Positions 1 through 7,988 of a stretch of 64,000 bases of DNA are shown in pieces (position 1 is the first letter of the stretch; each line of letters starts with the position of its first letter). Below the pieces are notes generated by a model. It ran no database searches. It was not told where the DNA came from and saw only the letters and a list, made by a program, of their open reading frames with translations. The stretch comes from Jannaschia pohangensis (GTDB lineage Bacteria; Pseudomonadota; Alphaproteobacteria; Rhodobacterales; Rhodobacteraceae). Made by a program: the position numbers and the translations under genes. The stretch covers positions 868,001 to 932,000 of the forward strand of contig NZ_FORA01000001.1 in the NCBI RefSeq assembly GCF_900113875.1, given 5' to 3'.

Positions 1-298
1 CCCCCACGGCCTCCAGCACCGCCTCACCGGCGGCCAAGGATCCCGCATCGGGCACCGGATGCCCGCCCACCAGCACGTTCGCGCCCGCCACATCCTCGGC
101 GTTCTCGGGGTTGGTCACGATCAGACAGGGGACACCCGGAAAGGCCGCCAGCGCGGCCCGCGCCATCGCGACCCCCGCCTTGCCGATCGACACGATGAGG
201 TCGGGCCGCGCGATCCCCGGTAGCGCGCCGTCGACCGCGCGTCCGGGGTCGGCCCGCCGCACGCCCGCCATGAAGATGTCCGTCAACCCGTCGCGCAT
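1..298 (-). CDS. Glycerate 2-kinase / hydroxypyruvate reductase family protein (N-terminal part, runs off the window)
   Basis: Only the first 99 codons are in the window; the gene continues past base 1. The frame starts MRDGLTDIFMAGVRRADPGR, then has a 'LIVSIGKAGVAMARAA' segment, 'LIVTNPENAEDV' and 'VLVGGHPVPDAGSLAAGE'. These are the N-terminal hallmarks of the MOFRL-type glycerate kinase family (GckA/TtuD), which phosphorylates D-glycerate in serine-cycle or tartrate metabolism. ATG at 298 is preceded on the minus strand by a G-rich stretch (CGGGGG) at ribosome-binding distance. The C-terminal MOFRL domain cannot be seen, so intactness is unknown. Confidence 0.8.
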   Translation of the reverse strand, partial: MRDGLTDIFMAGVRRADPGRAVDGALPGIARPDLIVSIGKAGVAMARAALAAFPGVPCLIVTNPENAEDVAGANVLVGGHPVPDAGSLAAGEAVLEAVG

Positions 299-458
299 GT
301 GGCAGCCCCCGCTCTCTGGCCCGCAGTCCTGCGTCCCATGTGCGCCCTGTCAAGCGGTCGAAAAACGTCCGACGCAGATCCGACGTGGATCACCCGTGCA
401 TCATACGTGAAATCCAGCCGGGATTTGCGCGCCCGGCCCGCGCGTTTCAAGGGGGAAA

Positions 459-543
459 TGGTGCGGGTGAAGGGACTCGAACCCCCACGCCTCGCGGCGC
501 CAGAACCTAAATCTGGTGCGTCTACCAATTCCGCCACACCCGC
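459..543 (-). tRNA. tRNA-Leu(TAG)
   Basis: On the minus strand the acceptor arms GCGGGTG and CACCCGC pair (7 bp) and the 3' CCA is encoded (459-461). The anticodon stem CCAGA/TCTGG encloses the loop TTTAGGT, giving anticodon TAG. The T-arm carries GGTTCGAGTCC. A long variable arm (CGCCGCGAGGCG) marks a class II leucine tRNA. It lies between the divergent glycerate kinase fragment and the first Hint-domain gene. Confidence 0.96.
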
Positions 544-675
544 ATTCGCTCGCCATAGCATTCTAACATTCAACCCGAAAGGGCCACCAAGAGTCCCCGT
601 GCCCGCCCCGTTCTTGCCCCATTTGGACGCCACCAAAGTGTCAGAGAAAAGACATAGAGAGACAGGATCACTGCC

Positions 676-1191
676 ATGACCGTCCAGCTTCGCAAAAACG
701 CCGATACGCTTGCCGCAACCGACGCCGTCCCTGTCGATCTGGCTGGTTTCGCCATCAAGGGTGGCGTCGCCCTGGGCTCGATCATCCTGACCGCACGCGG
801 CGAAGTCGCCGTCGAGGACCTTCGGGTCGGTGACCGGATCATCACCCGCGAACGCGGAATGGCGACCCTGCGCGCGATCACGACCGTGACCTCGCCCGCC
901 TGCACCATCCGCGCCGACAGCCTGGGCCTCGCCCGGCCCGAGCGGGACATCACCGTCGCCGCCGATCAGCATGTCGCCATCCGCGACTGGCGCGCCGATG
1001 CCCTCTTCGGCGTCCAGTCCGCCCTCGTGCCCGCCGCACGCCTGGCCGATGGCAAGCAGATCGCCGTTTTCGGCGAGACGCTCGCCTATCAGCTGAACCT
1101 CGGCGCCCCCCTGACGATTTACGCCAACGGTCTGGAAACCCCGACGGGTCGCACCGAGAAGGACCTGATCGACCTGACCGCCGACATTTGA
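676..1191 (+). CDS. Stand-alone Hint-domain protein, copy 1
   Basis: 171 residues, almost entirely one Hint (hedgehog/intein-like, Hint_2 type) domain. Recognisable blocks are 'TARGEVAVEDLRVGDRIITRE' around residues 39-59 and 'DQHVAIRDWRADALFG' around 98-113. Members in Rhodobacteraceae are usually C-terminal domains of larger surface proteins, but here the domain stands alone and has no signal peptide. The position that carries the autocatalytic Cys in splicing Hint proteins (just before the GT/GS of block A) is Gly, while the block-B-like His (ADQH) is kept. Self-cleavage is therefore unlikely. Followed by a hairpin at 1223-1255 and by a paralog. Function unknown. Confidence 0.8.
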   Translation: MTVQLRKNADTLAATDAVPVDLAGFAIKGGVALGSIILTARGEVAVEDLRVGDRIITRERGMATLRAITTVTSPACTIRADSLGLARPERDITVAADQHVAIRDWRADALFGVQSALVPAARLADGKQIAVFGETLAYQLNLGAPLTIYANGLETPTGRTEKDLIDLTADI

Positions 1192-1222
1192 CCCAAAAGA
1201 TTTTTGCTTGGTTTCGAACGAC

Positions 1223-1255
1223 CGAAGGCCCGCCCCGTAAAAGGACGGGCCTTCG
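1223..1255 (+). terminator. Hairpin after the first Hint gene
   Basis: CGAAGGCCCG (1223-1232) pairs perfectly with CGGGCCTTCG (1246-1255) across a 13-nt loop. There is no clean T-run after it, so it is a terminator-like stem rather than a textbook intrinsic terminator. Confidence 0.55.
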
Positions 1256-1368
1256 CTCATTTCGACGGTCCGGTTCGGGACGATTAACGGGTCTGCAACA
1301 CCCTGTGTGGCAATGATGGGCCTCGGCACGATTCTCCGTGCCAGACGAATGACCGGGGGCTAGGCTGG

Positions 1369-1893
1369 ATGGCACAAGAAGCGAACAATCGCACGAGCAG
1401 TGACATGACAGTCGTCTCCCCTCCCTCCGCGCCTTTGGGCGTGCCGGTCCTGCGTGACCATAGCCTCCGCCACGCGCTGCCTTCCGGCAGCCATGTCCTG
1501 ACCGCACGCGGCGAGACTCTGGTCGAGGCGTTGGTGCCGGGCGACCGGGTCATCACCCGCGACTACGGTATCGTCCCCCTGCGTCGCGTGATCCGGGGGG
1601 TAGCGCCGGCGGGGTCGACCATGGTGCTGTTCCCGGCGGGCAGCATGGGATGGGGTCGCCCCGAACGCAATATCCTGCTGCCGCTCGATCAACCCATCGT
1701 CCTGCGCGACTGGCGCGCCCGGTCCCTCTTCGGTGCACGCGAAGCGCGGGTGGCGGCGGTGCGTCTGGTCGATGGGGCCATCATCCGGCAGGTGGCCGCC
1801 CCTGCGGGGTCGATCTGGTCGCTGATCCTGGACCGCCCTTCGGCGATCTACGTCGATGGCCTCGAAGTGGTGACTGCCTCGAACGCCGCCTGA
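1369..1893 (+). CDS. Stand-alone Hint-domain protein, copy 2
   Basis: 174 residues, clearly paralogous to the protein encoded just upstream. Shared segments are 'TARGE..VE.L..GDR.ITR' and 'RPER(D/N)I....DQ...(R)DWRA..LFG'. The N-terminal 25 residues differ and look unstructured, so translation could also begin at the ATG at 1405. This copy has lost both the catalytic Cys position (Ala) and the block-B His (DQP instead of DQH), so it is more degenerate than copy 1. The last 46 bases overlap the 3' end of the convergent NAD(P)HX repair gene. Likely a ligand- or protein-binding relic of a Hint fold; role unknown. Confidence 0.75.
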   Translation: MAQEANNRTSSDMTVVSPPSAPLGVPVLRDHSLRHALPSGSHVLTARGETLVEALVPGDRVITRDYGIVPLRRVIRGVAPAGSTMVLFPAGSMGWGRPERNILLPLDQPIVLRDWRARSLFGAREARVAAVRLVDGAIIRQVAAPAGSIWSLILDRPSAIYVDGLEVVTASNAA

Positions 1894-3443
1894 TCGCTCG
1901 CCAGCCTGCGCAGGACGGCGGGCAAGGCTTCTGGCAGGTCTTCGGCGATCAATCCCGGACCGAAGGCAAACGCTGCCTCCAGATGCAGCCAGGCGGCCGA
2001 TGACGCGGCGTGATACGGGGGGACGCCCCGCGACAGAAGCCCGGTGATGATCCCCGCCAACACATCGCCCGACCCTGCCGTCGCCAGCCAAGGGGCCGCA
2101 CGATCATAGGCGGCGGAATTGACGGCTGCCTTGCCATTCGGGTCAGCGATCACCGTATCCGGTCCCTTGAACAGAACGGTGCATCCCGCCCGCGCCGCCG
2201 CATCGCGGGTCGCATCGACCTTGGAATAGGCGGGGCCGGACATCGCCGGGGCCTTCAGACGCGCTGCGATGTCGGGAAAAAGCCGTGCGAATTCGCCGCC
2301 ATGAGGGGTGAGCACGCACTTGGAATGCAGCAAGGAAAAGGGATCGTCCCGCCCCGCGAGAACCGTCAGCGCGTCGGCGTCCAGAACGACCTGTCGCCCC
2401 GACGCCAAAGCCACGTCGAGAAGCGCGGAGACGCGTGCCGAGACGCCCATGCCGGGGCCAAGGCACAAGGCATTGATGCGGTCATCCTCCAGCATGGCTG
2501 CCAAGGCTTCGGCGTTGTCGTACCGCCGCAGCATCACCGCCGTCAACTGCGCCGCGCATTCCATCATCGCCGCGCCGGGCGCCGCGCAGGTCACCAGCCC
2601 TGCCCCGATCCGCAGCGCCGCGCGGGCCGCAAGCCGCGCCGCTCCGGTGCGACCCATGCCGCCGGTCAGGATCAGGGCGTGGCCGTGGTCGTATTTGTGG
2701 CCGTCGTTCCGTTTCGAGAATATTGGGCTCAGCGCGCGAACCTGCACCGCATGGACGATTTCGCGTTCGGCGAAGAACCCTGCACGTCCGGCAATTTCTC
2801 GGGAGAGCTGAAGGTCGACGACGACAACTTTTGATGCCCGTTCCAGATCACCACATGCATGTCCGACCTTTCGGTGCCCGAATGCGATGACAAGGGCAGG
2901 ATGGAATGCTTGCCCGTCTTCCCCAAGGACTCTGCCACTGTCCAGATCACAGCCACTCGGCGCATCAAGCGAGACAACGAACTGCTGTGAAAAGCAGCTC
3001 AATGTCCGAAACAGAGATGCCTCAAGGGGACGCGAAAGGCCGCTGCCAAAAACTGCATCGATCGTCAAATCCGGAAAACGTTCTATCGCATCCGGTGCGT
3101 CCCCAAGCGGCAGCACCTTCCCCAACTCGCACCACCGCTCGTAATTCACCCGTGCGTCCGGGGGCAGCCGCTCGGCATCCCCATAGAGAAACACCTCCAC
3201 GTCCCAACCCTTGCCCGCCAACACCCGCGCCACGACGAAGCCGTCGCCGCCATTGTTGCCCGGCCCGCAGAGCACCACGGCGCGTCCCGGCGCGGCGGCC
3301 ATTTCGGGCCATTCCGCGAAGATGGCGTCCACCGCACCCACGCCTGCGCGCTCCATCAGCTCCAGTCCGGTGACCCTGCCAGAGTCGATTGCGGCCTGCT
3401 CAAGGGCCCGCATCTGGGCGGCTGTCAGCAGCAGATTGCTCAT
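1848..3443 (-). CDS. nnr: Bifunctional NAD(P)H-hydrate epimerase / ADP-dependent NAD(P)H-hydrate dehydratase
   Basis: 531 residues. The N-terminal half (about 1-210) is the YjeF_N epimerase domain, with 'VVLCGPGNNGGDGFVVARVL' at about 55-75. The C-terminal half (about 225-510) is the ribokinase-like dehydratase, with 'ALILTGGMGRTGAARLAARA', 'LCLGPGMG', 'VLTPHGGEFARLF' and the catalytic 'GSGDVLAGIITGLLSRG'. The enzyme repairs hydrated NADH/NADPH: the first domain interconverts R and S epimers and the second dehydrates S-NAD(P)HX using ADP. The C-terminus overlaps the convergent Hint gene by 46 bases. Divergent from glnB, with about 156 bases between the two starts. Confidence 0.95.
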   Translation of the reverse strand: MSNLLLTAAQMRALEQAAIDSGRVTGLELMERAGVGAVDAIFAEWPEMAAAPGRAVVLCGPGNNGGDGFVVARVLAGKGWDVEVFLYGDAERLPPDARVNYERWCELGKVLPLGDAPDAIERFPDLTIDAVFGSGLSRPLEASLFRTLSCFSQQFVVSLDAPSGCDLDSGRVLGEDGQAFHPALVIAFGHRKVGHACGDLERASKVVVVDLQLSREIAGRAGFFAEREIVHAVQVRALSPIFSKRNDGHKYDHGHALILTGGMGRTGAARLAARAALRIGAGLVTCAAPGAAMMECAAQLTAVMLRRYDNAEALAAMLEDDRINALCLGPGMGVSARVSALLDVALASGRQVVLDADALTVLAGRDDPFSLLHSKCVLTPHGGEFARLFPDIAARLKAPAMSGPAYSKVDATRDAAARAGCTVLFKGPDTVIADPNGKAAVNSAAYDRAAPWLATAGSGDVLAGIITGLLSRGVPPYHAASSAAWLHLEAAFAFGPGLIAEDLPEALPAVLRRLASDQAAFEAVTTSRPST

Positions 3444-3482
3444 ATCTTTTCCAATCGCCTTTTTTTTAATCTCTGCGACTAA

Positions 3483-3938
<456 letters not shown>

Positions 3939-3988
3939 CCCTCCCCCCCGAAAACCCAAGACAAGCATATCAAACGAAAGGGATCTTC

Positions 3989-5392
3989 ATGGCAAACGCC
4001 CTGACCAAGCTCATCAAGGACGAGGAAGTCGAATACGTCGACATCCGCTTCACCGACCCGCGCGGCAAGTTGCAGCACGTGACCGTCGTCGCCGACCTGG
4101 TGGACGAGGACTTCATCGAGGAAGGCTTCATGTTCGACGGCTCGTCGATCGCCGGCTGGAAGTCCATCGAAGCCTCGGACATGAAGCTGATGCTCGATGT
4201 CGACAGCGCCTACATCGACCCCTTCTATGCCGAAAAGACCGTCTGCGTGCATTGCAACGTGGTCGAGCCGGACACCGGCGAAAGCTATGAGCGTGATCCG
4301 CGCGGCACCGCCGTGAAGGCCGAGGCCTATCTGAAATCCTCGGGTATCGGCGACGCGTTCTATTGCGGTCCCGAAGCGGAATTCTTCATCTTCGACGACG
4401 TCCGCTATTCGAACACCATGAACAAGGTCAGCTTCGAGGTCGACGCGGCCGACGCCGCCTGGAACTCGGGCACCGAGTACGAAATGGGCAACATGGGCCA
4501 CCGTCCGGGCGTCAAGGGCGGCTACTTCCCCGTGAACCCGACCGACGCCGCCCAGGACCTGCGGTCCGAGATGCTCTCGACCATGAAGCGCATGGGCATG
4601 AAGGTCGACAAGCACCACCACGAGGTCGCGTCCTGCCAGCACGAACTGGGCCTGATCTTCGGCACGCTGACCAAGCAGGCCGACGAGATCCAGAAATACA
4701 AATACGTCATCCACAACGTGGCCCATGCCTACGGCAAGTCGGCCACCTTCATGCCCAAGCCCATTGCGGGCGACAATGGCACCGGGATGCACGTGAACAT
4801 GTCGATCTGGAAGGACGGCAAGCCGCTGTTCGCGGGCGACCAATACGCCGATCTGTCGTTGGAAGCGCTGTATTTCATCGGCGGCATCCTCAAGCACGCC
4901 AAGGCGCTCAACGCCTTCACGAACCCCGGGACCAACAGCTACAAGCGCCTGATCCCCGGTTTCGAAGCCCCCGTTTTGCGCGCCTATTCGGCCCGCAACC
5001 GCTCGGGCTGCGTCCGGATCCCATGGACGGAATCGCCCAAGGCCAAGCGCGTCGAGGCCCGTTTCCCCGATCCGTCGGCGAACCCCTACCTGTGCTTTGC
5101 CGCCCTGCTGATGGCCGGCCTGGACGGGATCAAGAACAAGACCCACCCCGGCGAGCCGTCGGACAAGGATCTCTACGACCTGCCCGCCGAAGAGCTGGCC
5201 GCGATCCCGACGGTCTGCGGTTCGCTGCGCGAAGCACTGGACGAGCTGGAGAAGGATCACGAGTTCCTGCTGGCCGGCGACGTGTTCACCAAGGACCAGA
5301 TCGAGGGCTACATGGCGCTCAAGTGGAATGAGGTTTACGCCTACGAGCATACGCCCCACCCGATCGAGTACCAGATGTACTACTCCTGCTGA
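3989..5392 (+). CDS. glnA: Type I glutamine synthetase
   Basis: 467 residues, a GSI-beta enzyme that condenses glutamate and ammonia with ATP. Visible signatures: '[11 protein letters not shown]' near 45-55, the metal/ATP site '[21 protein letters not shown]' near 255-275, '[18 protein letters not shown]' near 310-330, and 'NRSGCVRIP'. The adenylylation loop '[10 protein letters not shown]' holds the Tyr expected to be modified by GlnE. It follows glnB in the same orientation and is ended by a strong hairpin at 5434-5458, so glnB-glnA forms a closed two-gene unit. Confidence 0.98.
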   Translation: MANALTKLIKDEEVEYVDIRFTDPRGKLQHVTVVADLVDEDFIEEGFMFDGSSIAGWKSIEASDMKLMLDVDSAYIDPFYAEKTVCVHCNVVEPDTGESYERDPRGTAVKAEAYLKSSGIGDAFYCGPEAEFFIFDDVRYSNTMNKVSFEVDAADAAWNSGTEYEMGNMGHRPGVKGGYFPVNPTDAAQDLRSEMLSTMKRMGMKVDKHHHEVASCQHELGLIFGTLTKQADEIQKYKYVIHNVAHAYGKSATFMPKPIAGDNGTGMHVNMSIWKDGKPLFAGDQYADLSLEALYFIGGILKHAKALNAFTNPGTNSYKRLIPGFEAPVLRAYSARNRSGCVRIPWTESPKAKRVEARFPDPSANPYLCFAALLMAGLDGIKNKTHPGEPSDKDLYDLPAEELAAIPTVCGSLREALDELEKDHEFLLAGDVFTKDQIEGYMALKWNEVYAYEHTPHPIEYQMYYSC

Positions 5393-5433
5393 GGCAGGCC
5401 CGGGCCAGACGCCCGGATCGAAAACACCAGAAG

Positions 5434-5458
5434 CGGGCGTCCCTTGGGGCGCCCGTTT
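5434..5458 (+). terminator. Intrinsic terminator of glnBA
   Basis: CGGGCGTCCC and GGGGCGCCCG form a stem of about 9-10 bp (one G-U pair) with a tiny loop, followed by TTT. It lies 42 bases after the glnA stop. Confidence 0.75.
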
Positions 5459-5586
5459 CGCATTCCCGTGTGCGGTCGCCTGTGCCGGACCGGTCCCAAT
5501 CATGTGACTCGGAGAATTCACCGAATGGGCCTATCCTGTGCTGGCCCGCCCCTGCGGCGGCCTCAGCACCCAAAGGGAGACCGGAC

Positions 5587-6021
5587 ATGACCCCGAGAAT
5601 TCTGGCCACGGCGTTCGCCGTCAGCCTTGCATTGCCCGGATGGGCCCAGGACACGCCCGCGCCCGAAGGCGCGATGGTCTATTTCGTCAACCTGGAGGAT
5701 GGCGCGACCGTGACGTCGCCCGTGACGGTGATCTTCGGCCTGTCGGGCATGGGCGTGGCCCCCGCCGGAACGGAAAAGGAGAACACTGGACACCATCACC
5801 TGCTTATCGACCGGCCCGCCTTCGGATCGGAGGATCCCGAGGAGTTGGACTTCGGCATCCCTGCCGACGACAACCACGTGCATTTCGGCGGTGGCCAGAC
5901 CGAGACGACGCTGGACCTGCCGCCGGGCGAGCATACGCTGCAACTGGTTCTGGGCGATCTCAACCATGTGGTTCATGCGACGCCGGTGGCGTCCGATGTG
6001 ATCACGATCATCGTGGAATAG
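5587..6021 (+). CDS. Secreted DUF4399 domain protein
   Basis: 144 residues. Start chosen at ATG 5587, preceded by AAAGGGAGA; an in-frame upstream extension has no signal-like sequence. A cleavable signal peptide (TPRILATAFAVSLALPGWAQ) is followed by a compact domain with 'VYFVNLEDGATVTSPVTVIFGLSGMGV', 'TGHHHLLID' and 'DDNHVHFGGGQTE...LPPGEHTLQLVLGDLNH'. These are the His-rich blocks of DUF4399 periplasmic proteins, whose biochemical role is not established. The clustered His residues (HHH, NHVH) suggest possible metal binding, which is my inference. Confidence 0.85.
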   Translation: MTPRILATAFAVSLALPGWAQDTPAPEGAMVYFVNLEDGATVTSPVTVIFGLSGMGVAPAGTEKENTGHHHLLIDRPAFGSEDPEELDFGIPADDNHVHFGGGQTETTLDLPPGEHTLQLVLGDLNHVVHATPVASDVITIIVE

Positions 6022-6121
6022 CGGGGCGGGCGGCGGCAAAGGGCGTCTTTTGTCGCCCTCGGGGGCTGGCCACTGCCGCGGCCCTGCGGCACTCTGGGTC
6101 CACACAACGACCCGAGAGACC

Positions 6122-6592
6122 ATGCGCCATTTCCTGATTGCCACCGCCCTGATCCTGCCCTCGCCCGTTCTGGCCCAAGGGATCGTGCCCCAGGATGGCA
6201 CCTGGACGTCCACGGCCGAGGTGACCGGGTTTTCCGACGCCTGCCCCGACGAAATCCAGCCGATCCTCGACCAGATGTCGGCGGCCTTCGACCAGACGGA
6301 GGAACACCAGATCGTGTGGGACGGCACGTTCGATCCGAACACCTTGCCCGGAAATTCCGGTGACGGGATCGTCTGGACGCAAGTGACCGACACCGATTGG
6401 ACCGGCCTTCTGGCGCCGGCCGAAATGGGCACGACGCTGGCCGATGTGACCATGGGCATCAGAGGCCCCGACCGTATCGAGAGCGAGATCGAGATGTATG
6501 TCGGCGCGCTTTTGGCGGCGCGGGGTATGGCATTGTCGGGCCTCGACGACTGCACCGCCCGGATCGCGATGAACTGGACGGCGGGCGACTAG
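6122..6592 (+). CDS. Secreted hypothetical protein
   Basis: 156 residues. ATG 6122 begins a clear signal peptide (MRHFLIATALILPSPVLAQG). The mature part holds two Cys ('SDACPDEI' near 40 and 'LDDCTARI' near 142) that could form one disulfide. The middle resembles a small periplasmic beta protein ('TWTSTAEVTGF', 'HQIVWDGTFDPNTLP'). I do not recognise the family. It sits between the DUF4399 gene and the HisD-family gene in the same direction, with about 100 bases on each side, so co-transcription is possible but not required. Confidence 0.7.
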   Translation: MRHFLIATALILPSPVLAQGIVPQDGTWTSTAEVTGFSDACPDEIQPILDQMSAAFDQTEEHQIVWDGTFDPNTLPGNSGDGIVWTQVTDTDWTGLLAPAEMGTTLADVTMGIRGPDRIESEIEMYVGALLAARGMALSGLDDCTARIAMNWTAGD

Positions 6593-6686
6593 ATCCGCGC
6601 CCGAACCCGACCGGGACGTGTCGCAAATCAACCTCGGACGGCCAACCGGGCGCGCTAAGACATGGGCAATGTGAGGGAGGACGACG

Positions 6687-7964
6687 ATGGCAACCTATCT
6701 GAAAAAGGCGACCCAGACCGCAGAGACGGCGGCGGCCGACGTCAGCCAGACCGTGTCGGCAATGCTGGCCGAGATCGAGGCGGGCGGGGACGCGGCGGCC
6801 CTCGCCTGGTCCGAAAAGCTGGACGGCACCACTGGGCATCCGGTGCTGACGCGCGCCCAGATCGACGCCGCCTCGGCCCAGTTGAGCGATGAGACGCGCC
6901 GCGACATCGCCTTCGCCCGCGATAACGTCCGCCGCTTTGCCGAAGCGCAGCGCGCTACCCTGTCCCAGATGGAGCTGGAAGTCGTACCGGGCCTTGTCGC
7001 AGGCCAGAAGGTCATCCCGGTCAGCGCGGCCGGCGCCTATGTGCCGGGCGGGCGCTATGCCCATGTGGCCAGCGCGATCATGACCGTGACGACCGCCAAG
7101 GTCGCGGGCGTGTCGCATATCACCGTCGCCTCGCCCCCGCGCAAGGGCGGCGGGATCGACCCGGCCATCGCCTATGCCGCCGATATCTGCGGCGCCGACA
7201 CCATCCTGGCCATGGGCGGCGTTCAGGGGATCGCGGCCATGACCTTCGGCCTGTTCGACACGCCCGAGGCGGCGGTTCTGGTCGGGCCGGGCAACCAGTT
7301 CGTCGCCGAAGCCAAGCGCCTGCTCTTTGGACGGGTGGGCATCGACATGGTGGCCGGTCCGACCGACAGCCTGATCCTGGCCGATGGCACGGCGGATGCC
7401 GAAGTCGTGGCCGTCGATCTGGTCAGCCAGGCCGAGCATGGCTGGAACTCTCCGGTCTGGCTTGTCACCGACGACGAAGCCTTGGCCCGCGCCGTGATGG
7501 ACCGGATGGATGCGCTGATCGCCGACCTGCCCTCGCCCAATCGCGAAAGCGCCGAAGCCGCGTGGCGGGACTTCGGCGAGGTGATCCTCTGTGATGACCG
7601 CGAGGAAATGGCCGCGATATCCGACAGTTACGCGCCCGAACACCTGACCGTTCAGGCCAATGATCTGGGTTGGTGGCTTGAGCGGCTGACCTGCTACGGA
7701 AGCCTGTTCCTGGGCGAGGAAGTGACCGTCACCTATGGCGACAAGGCCAGCGGCACCAACCACGTGCTGCCGACCAGCGGCGCGGCGCGCTATACCGGCG
7801 GGCTGTCGGTGCACAAGTTCCTCAAGATCGTCACCTGGCAACGCGCGACCCGCGACGGCGCGCGGCCCGTGGCCGAAGCCAGCGCCCGGATCAGCCGGAT
7901 AGAGGGAATGGAAGGTCACGCCCGCGCCGCCGACGTCCGGCTGCGAAAATACGGCCAGATGTAG
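6687..7964 (+). CDS. Histidinol-dehydrogenase-family enzyme, sulfopropanediol (HpsN-like) type
   Basis: 425 residues. The whole length is the HisD fold: NAD-binding '[26 protein letters not shown]', Zn ligands Gln/His in '[13 protein letters not shown]', catalytic Glu-His in 'APEHL', '[13 protein letters not shown]', and the C-terminal ligand His in '[13 protein letters not shown]'. The N-terminus (ATYLKKA) and '[12 protein letters not shown]', where biosynthetic HisD has 'DY.AGPNHVLPT', match, from memory, the 2,3-dihydroxypropane-1-sulfonate dehydrogenase HpsN subgroup. No histidine genes adjoin it. Substrate assignment is by subgroup only; an oxidoreductase of another polyol is possible. 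Preceded by a GGGAGGA ribosome site. Confidence 0.8.
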   Translation: MATYLKKATQTAETAAADVSQTVSAMLAEIEAGGDAAALAWSEKLDGTTGHPVLTRAQIDAASAQLSDETRRDIAFARDNVRRFAEAQRATLSQMELEVVPGLVAGQKVIPVSAAGAYVPGGRYAHVASAIMTVTTAKVAGVSHITVASPPRKGGGIDPAIAYAADICGADTILAMGGVQGIAAMTFGLFDTPEAAVLVGPGNQFVAEAKRLLFGRVGIDMVAGPTDSLILADGTADAEVVAVDLVSQAEHGWNSPVWLVTDDEALARAVMDRMDALIADLPSPNRESAEAAWRDFGEVILCDDREEMAAISDSYAPEHLTVQANDLGWWLERLTCYGSLFLGEEVTVTYGDKASGTNHVLPTSGAARYTGGLSVHKFLKIVTWQRATRDGARPVAEASARISRIEGMEGHARAADVRLRKYGQM

Positions 7965-7988
7965 CGGGCCACCGGCGGGCGCGCGCGC

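Noticed and set aside
459-543. tRNA-Leu as an integration site for a genomic island
   Set aside because: No integrase, no partial repeat of the tRNA 3' end and no composition change was seen on either side.
6687-7964. Biosynthetic histidinol dehydrogenase (hisD)
   Set aside because: Fold and metal ligands fit HisD, but the C-terminal '[12 protein letters not shown]' block and N-terminus match the sulfopropanediol subgroup, and no other histidine gene is nearby.
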